DNA of 64,000 nt from Nitrobacteraceae bacterium AZCC 1564. Its GTDB lineage: Bacteria; Pseudomonadota; Alphaproteobacteria; Rhizobiales; Xanthobacteraceae. Location of the stretch: contig JBAGRR010000001.1 in assembly GCA_036924835.1 (NCBI GenBank), positions 5,719,001 through 5,783,000 of the forward strand, written 5' to 3'. How positions within the stretch are numbered: the first letter of the stretch is position 1; the number at the start of each line of letters is the position of its first letter. Both the position numbers and the translations under genes were made by a program. This document shows, one piece after another, positions 59,640 through 64,000 of the stretch. Below the pieces are notes generated by a model. It did not search any database. It saw only the letters and a program-made list of their open reading frames with translations, and was not told the origin of the DNA.

Positions 59640-61400
59640 TCACAAATCGATGACGACGTCGCAAGTTGGTCGTGAACAGCAAACGAGAAGGTTTCCATCG
59701 GCGGGTTTATCGAGTGGCTGCGGTTCATAGGCGACCGCACCTGAAACCAAACCGCTTTCGCAGTTGTGACAAACGCCGGTCCGGCACGACCAACGGACCG
59801 GGACATCGCACGCCTCGGCCAGCTCCAAAATGCTCTGGTAGGCTGACGCCTTCCAGTGTGCGGCGATGCCGCTTCGCGCGAACGATACCAGCGGACCGGT
59901 GTCGGCGTCGTCCTTCGGCAGATGCGGAGCTCGCGTCGTTTCGCCGACGATACCAGGCGTCATCGACTCGCTGCCATTGAAGATCTCGACATGAATCCGC
60001 TCCGGCGCCACGTCCATAGCTGCGAGCGCCTCCTTCATGTCTGCCATGAAGCGACTCGGCCCGCAGAGGTAAATATCCGCCTCTCGTGGGATGCCGACCG
60101 TGTCGAAGACCGATCGCGACAGGTGACCGGTAGAGTCGAAATCTTCCCCTACCTTGTCGCGCGAGCCCGGCCTGCTGTAACAAACATAGCTGTGGCCGTT
60201 GGTGAGTACGGGAATGAGGCGGCGGACTTCGGCGCCAAATGGATGATGCTCCCGGTCGCGAGCCGCGTGCAGCCACAAGACCTGCCGTGTCGAGTGAGCC
60301 GCCGCCAGCGCGTACAACATCGCCAGAACAGGCGTTGCCCCGATTCCTGCGCTAAGCAACACCACAGGTTGCTCTCCAGACTGCAGAACGAAGCTTCCGC
60401 GTGGCGAACTGACGTCGAGAACATCGCCCACCCGGACATTCTCGCGCAAGTAGGTTCCAGCCGCTCCATTCGGCTCGATCTTCACACTGATCCGATAGCG
60501 CTCCGTCGAGACGGGACCCGAGAGCGAGTAGCTGCGAAAGAGCGGCGGGCCGCCGCCGGTCCGTTCAAGACGTAAGACGACGTACTGACCGGGCAGAGCC
60601 GGCGGCAGCGGCTGATCGTCTGGATGCCGCATCAACAGGGAGAGAACATCCGCGGATTCCTGTTCGATCGCCGCCACTGCAAGCGGCTGAAATCCTGGTG
60701 CAACCGGATGCGCGGCTGCTACCGGCGCGAGCGCCGGGTTGCCACCCGCGGCAGTCGTTGGGCTTTGCAGAAACGCCTCAAACGACGCGCGCCATCCAGG
60801 CGAAAGTGCCTCGATCCGCAAGGCGCGCTCCAATAGATCGCGCGGATGATTGGGCGAATAGAGAAGCGCGTTAATTTCTGCGACGGTCATTCGCTCATTT
60901 GCCTCTCCCACTTTCACGATTTCGTCGCCCGCGCATACCTCGCCTTCCTGCAGGACGCGGAAATAGAACCCCGGCCGTCCGCTGGAGGTGAGCAATGCCG
61001 GCATCCGCGGCTCCTCCATCCGAATGCCAACGCGGTAGCAAGTCACGCGAGGTTGAGTGACCTCGAACAATGCGCCGCCGATTTGATAACGGTCGCCGAT
61101 GCAAACGACGTCGTCGGGCAACCCTTCGACCGTGAAATTCTCTCCGAACTGTCCGTGGACGAAGTCGGTTCGCTTCAGCTGCTCCTGCCAGTAGCGATAC
61201 GATTCGATTTGGTAGACGAAGGCGGCTCGCTGCTCACCCCCGTGGCCGGCCAGGTCGCCTTGACCGTCTCCGTCCAGATTCAACCGGCCGACCCGACAGC
61301 GGTCACGCACGGGGTTTTTCCAGATCCCGGTGTGTACAGTACGACCCTTCCACTCGATATTGCGCGGAAGTCCGACGTTCACCGACAGTAGTCGAGCCAT
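59640..61400 (-). CDS. MOSC - flavin reductase - 2Fe-2S ferredoxin fusion protein
   Basis: A 586-residue three-part protein. The MOSC domain (about 1-165: GQFGENFTVEGLPDD, PRVTCYRVGIRM) has the Cys of TCYR that may hold molybdenum cofactor. The FAD/NAD(P)H reductase (about 245-480) has FRSYSLSGPVS and LLSAGIGATPVLAM. The plant-type ferredoxin at the end has Cys539, Cys544, Cys547 and a fourth Cys at 574/575 (SCRTGVCHNC...VCCSRP). It probably passes electrons from NAD(P)H through FAD and 2Fe-2S to a bound substrate, such as N-hydroxylated or similar compounds. Start MARLLSVNVGLPRNIEW. It is co-transcribed with a DUF427 gene 37 bp upstream. Confidence 0.9.
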   Translation of the reverse strand: MARLLSVNVGLPRNIEWKGRTVHTGIWKNPVRDRCRVGRLNLDGDGQGDLAGHGGEQRAAFVYQIESYRYWQEQLKRTDFVHGQFGENFTVEGLPDDVVCIGDRYQIGGALFEVTQPRVTCYRVGIRMEEPRMPALLTSSGRPGFYFRVLQEGEVCAGDEIVKVGEANERMTVAEINALLYSPNHPRDLLERALRIEALSPGWRASFEAFLQSPTTAAGGNPALAPVAAAHPVAPGFQPLAVAAIEQESADVLSLLMRHPDDQPLPPALPGQYVVLRLERTGGGPPLFRSYSLSGPVSTERYRISVKIEPNGAAGTYLRENVRVGDVLDVSSPRGSFVLQSGEQPVVLLSAGIGATPVLAMLYALAAAHSTRQVLWLHAARDREHHPFGAEVRRLIPVLTNGHSYVCYSRPGSRDKVGEDFDSTGHLSRSVFDTVGIPREADIYLCGPSRFMADMKEALAAMDVAPERIHVEIFNGSESMTPGIVGETTRAPHLPKDDADTGPLVSFARSGIAAHWKASAYQSILELAEACDVPVRWSCRTGVCHNCESGLVSGAVAYEPQPLDKPADGNLLVCCSRPTCDVVIDL

Positions 61401-61437
61401 GTCCCGCTCCGCTTTGATGGGGACCGGAGGTCCTTTC

Positions 61438-62484
61438 CTAGCCGCTCGTAACCGTTGCGCGCCCGCCGCCGGGGGCTCGCTCCAGCTCGGCGACGTCGAG
61501 GTTGCGATCGGGACCGTGCGGAACCACCGTCTGGCCCGGCTCGAGATGAAGCTGCGTGCCATCGAGATGGACCGAGGCGATGTCCGGTTCAAACGAGACC
61601 ATGTTGGAGATGCGGCGGACCTCGGGATAGGCGTCAGGATACGACCATGCCGCTTGGCGCGCGTCATCGATTGAGTAGTAGCTGCAGAGTCCCTTGTACG
61701 GGCAGAAAGTCTGGAGCTTCACAGGCGTGAGGGCGGACTCATCGATGTCGGCGCGTGGAACGTACCAGCGCGGTGCGAAGCCAGATTCGTAGAGGACCAC
61801 CGGCCGCTCTGTATCGGCGATGATCCGGTCACGATGGCGGACCACGAGGTGACGGGAGACCTGGCGAATGTCGATGCGGTGATAGGGGTCAGCTGCATGG
61901 CCCAGGATCCGTTCGTCTTCCTCATAGAAAGCGTCCATGGCACGCCACGCGAACGCGACGCGTGCCTGCAGTTCGCTTGCATGTGCGGGGAGGTTGGTGT
62001 GCTGCCACGCTCCTTGCGGCGCGATGTGCTGCTCGTCTGCCCGTACGCCGTACCAGGACGTGAGCCCGAGATCGGGGTGTTGGGTGGTATGCTCGGTCCG
62101 TTCCAGGACGTTCGGAGCGACGTCGGTCTCCGAGAAGTAGGCGACCGGATAGCGGCCCGGTTCGAAGAGCAGGAGGACATTCTCGCTATCGGCGATCCAG
62201 ATTCCACCGAAGCGCACGCGCATGCGCCGGCGCAATCGCTCGACGTACAACAGCCGTTTCGGCAGCGGTTCGGGTATCAGGAAGCGGCCGATTGCTCCCG
62301 TGGAGAGCGGACCTTGTTGCCAGGACAGTCCCACGCTCGCCCCCCATAGCTTTGATGATCGATGCCAATCCACCCGTACTCGGTAGCCAGGAACGCGGTT
62401 CCGGCGCCAACGTTCCACGAGAGCCGACGGAAGTGATCGAACGAGCCGCGGACCGAACGATCGCTCTCGGCCAAAAATCGGCAA
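61438..62484 (-). CDS. DUF427-repeat protein
   Basis: A 348-residue protein with two DUF427-like beta domains: about 75-150 (RVRFGGIWIADSENVLLLFEPGRYPVAYFSETD) and about 215-310 (HLVVRHRDRIIADTERPVVLYESG...RWYVPRADID, then CPYKGLCSYYSI). DUF427 proteins are small enzyme-like domains of unknown activity. The N-terminal 70 residues are less clear, so the start could be inside. It comes just before the MOSC fusion gene on the same strand, suggesting a joint function. Confidence 0.8.
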   Translation of the reverse strand: MPIFGRERSFGPRLVRSLPSALVERWRRNRVPGYRVRVDWHRSSKLWGASVGLSWQQGPLSTGAIGRFLIPEPLPKRLLYVERLRRRMRVRFGGIWIADSENVLLLFEPGRYPVAYFSETDVAPNVLERTEHTTQHPDLGLTSWYGVRADEQHIAPQGAWQHTNLPAHASELQARVAFAWRAMDAFYEEDERILGHAADPYHRIDIRQVSRHLVVRHRDRIIADTERPVVLYESGFAPRWYVPRADIDESALTPVKLQTFCPYKGLCSYYSIDDARQAAWSYPDAYPEVRRISNMVSFEPDIASVHLDGTQLHLEPGQTVVPHGPDRNLDVAELERAPGGGRATVTSG

Positions 62485-62575
62485 TGCTCTAATTGAACAG
62501 AAGATTTCCGCTTAGCCAGCAACAGCCGACTTATGCGCCTTTATGAGCACACGCCCTAGCGCGCGCAATCGCGTT

Positions 62576-63346
62576 TTAGCGCCGCGCGAGTTGCGCCATC
62601 GACACCACCGTTTCCGTAAGACGGCCGTTGCGGCCGAATGGCGCCAGCCGCATCTCGACATCCGCCAGCATGGCGTCGACCTTGTCGCCGAGCGCGGCCG
62701 GCGAGGACGACGAGAAGGTCAGCACGCGCTGCGCGAGATCGCTGGTCGAGACCTCCTGGGTGGTTTCGACCTGGATCGTCTCGCGCGCGTGGAAAGCCGT
62801 GCCCCCCAGCGCGGCAGCGAAGTCGCGGTGCGCCCGCTTTTCCGGTCGTGACTCCGAGCGGAGCTTTTTGTCTGACCAGGCGCACCGTGCCGTGTTGTAT
62901 TCGTCGAGCCAGGCGTTGCTGCCGTCGCGCGCCGAGAACGACGCGCAGACAGCTACGGAGCCCTGTGGCTCTACCAGCCGTTCGAGCAGCGCGCCGAGCG
63001 CGTCCTTGTCCATCCAGTGCAGCGCGCGGCCGATCGTGACGAGATCGAAGCGGCCCACGCTCTCGGGGAGGTCTTCCGCGCGGCCTCCGATCAGGGTGAG
63101 CGTGTGTCCAGCGCGCTGCGCTCCGGCGCGCGCGGCGGCGAGCATGGCTGATTCCGGATCAACGCCGGTGACACGGCCGACATAGGGAGCAAAACCGAGC
63201 GCGAGCAGCCCGGGCCCGGTGCCGAGATCGATCAGCGCGTGTTGCTTTGACAGGTTCAGTTTCTGTGCGACGCCGCGGAAGAATTCGACCGGGTAGGGCG
63301 GCCGGAATTTTTCGTACAACTCGACGGTGGAGGCGAAGCGTCCCAT
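62576..63346 (-). CDS. Class I SAM-dependent methyltransferase
   Basis: The 256-residue methyltransferase has the Rossmann motifs: ALIDLGTGPGLLALGFAPY (SAM-binding loop, about residues 37-55), GVDPESAMLAAARAG and GRFDLVTIGRALHWMDKD. The N-terminal FASTVELYEKFRPPYPVEFF is typical of the YafE/UbiE-like methyltransferases. The substrate is unknown. It is a single gene with a partial A-type hairpin upstream at 63448. Confidence 0.88.
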   Translation of the reverse strand: MGRFASTVELYEKFRPPYPVEFFRGVAQKLNLSKQHALIDLGTGPGLLALGFAPYVGRVTGVDPESAMLAAARAGAQRAGHTLTLIGGRAEDLPESVGRFDLVTIGRALHWMDKDALGALLERLVEPQGSVAVCASFSARDGSNAWLDEYNTARCAWSDKKLRSESRPEKRAHRDFAAALGGTAFHARETIQVETTQEVSTSDLAQRVLTFSSSSPAALGDKVDAMLADVEMRLAPFGRNGRLTETVVSMAQLARR

Positions 63347-63447
63347 GGCAAGATCCTTATCGGGGTCGCCCCGCAGCTAGAGCGAGCATAGGGCGCAGCC
63401 GCGATGGACGCCAATGTGTGCCAATCAAAGGATGGTGTGGTGGAGCG

Positions 63448-63513
63448 CTAGTGTGGTGGTTCTCCCATCTGAACCCCCGTTAAGGTGATCCGTTAAGCGA
63501 AGGGAGAACCGAG
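63448..63513. repeat. Single CTAG hairpin with a variant stem, right end lost
   Basis: CTAGTGTGGTGGTTCTCCC on the left and GGGAGAACC on the right. The outer part matches type A, but the inner stem (TTCTCCC) is different from A to E. The right CTAG foot is absent (GAGCTGCC). It is a lone, decayed copy between divergent genes. Confidence 0.65.
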
Positions 63514-63562
63514 CTGCCTTGTGCCCGGCCCGCGGAACCCGCCACCACAGGAGGAAGCCCTG

Positions 63563-64000
63563 ATGCGCATCGAACCGGTGTTTCTGTTCGACCTCGACGG
63601 CACGCTGGTCGACAGCGTCTACCAGCATGTGCTGGCCTGGAAGGCGGCGCTGGATACGGAAGGCATCGAGCTGTCGGTCTGGCGCATCCACCGCAAGGTG
63701 GGCATGAGCGGCGGGCTCTTCACCAACCAGCTCCTGCGCGAGATGGGCTTTGCAATCGAGCCCGACCGCATCGAACGGCTCCGTCACGCGCATGCAGTTG
63801 CCTACCGCGCGCTGGCGCGCGATATCCGTCCGCTGCCGGGCGCGCGCGAGCTGCTCGACTTTCTCACCCGCGAGAAAATGCCCTGGGCGATCGCAACCTC
63901 CGGACGGATGGAGACCGCGGCGGTGAACCTCGCTTCGCTCGGCGTCGACCCCGAACGGGCTCCGGTCGTGACCCGTGACCAGGTGAAATACGCAAAACCA
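63563..64000 (+). CDS. HAD-superfamily phosphatase (partial, runs off the window)
   Basis: The open frame begins MRIEPVFLFDLDGTLVDSVYQHVLAW, with AGGAGG 8 nt upstream, and continues without a stop to the last base (146 codons seen). DLDGTLVD is the HAD motif I with the nucleophile Asp and acid Asp. IATSGRMETA is motif II, and the final DQVKYAKP is close to the motif III Lys. It resembles beta-phosphoglucomutase or phosphoglycolate-phosphatase-like HADs with an alpha cap. The rest lies outside the window. Confidence 0.9.
   Translation, partial: MRIEPVFLFDLDGTLVDSVYQHVLAWKAALDTEGIELSVWRIHRKVGMSGGLFTNQLLREMGFAIEPDRIERLRHAHAVAYRALARDIRPLPGARELLDFLTREKMPWAIATSGRMETAAVNLASLGVDPERAPVVTRDQVKYAKP

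Overview
The window comes from a high-GC alphaproteobacterial chromosome, most likely a member of the Bradyrhizobium/Afipia/Rhodopseudomonas group (Nitrobacteraceae). The pointers are the 1600-residue L180-type NAD-glutamate dehydrogenase, an orphan FliN-like protein beside lipB, and DUF1489, DUF599, DUF3253 and DUF937 proteins. Several small secreted Gly/Tyr/Arg-rich proteins also fit. This placement is inference from gene content, because no rRNA is present.

Layout. 0-9.2 kb: a tRNA-Arg(UCG) followed by two downstream partial copies of its 3' end, like scars of former island insertions, enclosing a TPR gene, a DUF6065-like gene, a frameshifted small gene and a frameshifted NAD-glutamate dehydrogenase. 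9.2-15.2 kb: one 1988-residue modular surface or secreted protein (DMFase-like domain, four DUF4082 modules, cadherin/Ig-like modules) with recently duplicated internal DNA. 15.5-28.9 kb: housekeeping and metabolism: class III alcohol dehydrogenase with a PhzF protein, EamA exporter, 1-Cys peroxiredoxin, alkaline-phosphatase-fold hydrolase, acyl-CoA carboxylase biotin subunit with oxaloacetate decarboxylase and acylphosphatase, lipB, fliN-like gene, tRNA-Leu(GAG). 29-35.6 kb: a LysR-controlled operon joining RutB-, RutC- and RutD-like enzymes to an SsuABC/TauABC-type ABC importer, without RutA or RutF. 35.8-46.9 kb: accessory material: acyltransferase, orphan cytochrome oxidase subunit I, Na/Pi symporter, a lower-GC XRE/GNAT-like gene pair, and two paralogous genes that both appear to start with CTG. 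47-64 kb: two periplasmic polysaccharide deacetylases, MgtE, an M15-like peptidase, aldo/keto reductase, YdcF, DUF genes, GST, a MOSC-reductase-ferredoxin fusion, a DUF427 protein, a methyltransferase and a HAD phosphatase cut by the window edge.

The most unusual feature is a dispersed family of CTAG-bounded hairpins, at least 23 recognisable units at 13 intergenic places. Most occur as mirror-image pairs of about 167 bp: short outer arms (25 nt), longer inner arms (about 28 nt, so each stem has a bulge), and a 12-14 nt AT-rich spacer. Their stems fall into different sequence types (called A to E here). A usually pairs with B, C with D, and E1 with E2. Many stem changes are matched on both arms, and at 48862-49191 a D-C pair sits inside a B-A pair, a nested insertion. 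The architecture recalls REPIN/BIME doublets mobilised by RAYT transposases, but the hairpins are about twice the usual length and the foot is CTAG. In places the repeats supply gene stop codons or part of a ribosome-binding site.

Two genes (the one starting at 3278 and the glutamate dehydrogenase) are each broken by what looks like one extra base in a G run. Either both are real mutations or the assembly has homopolymer errors in its first 7 kb.
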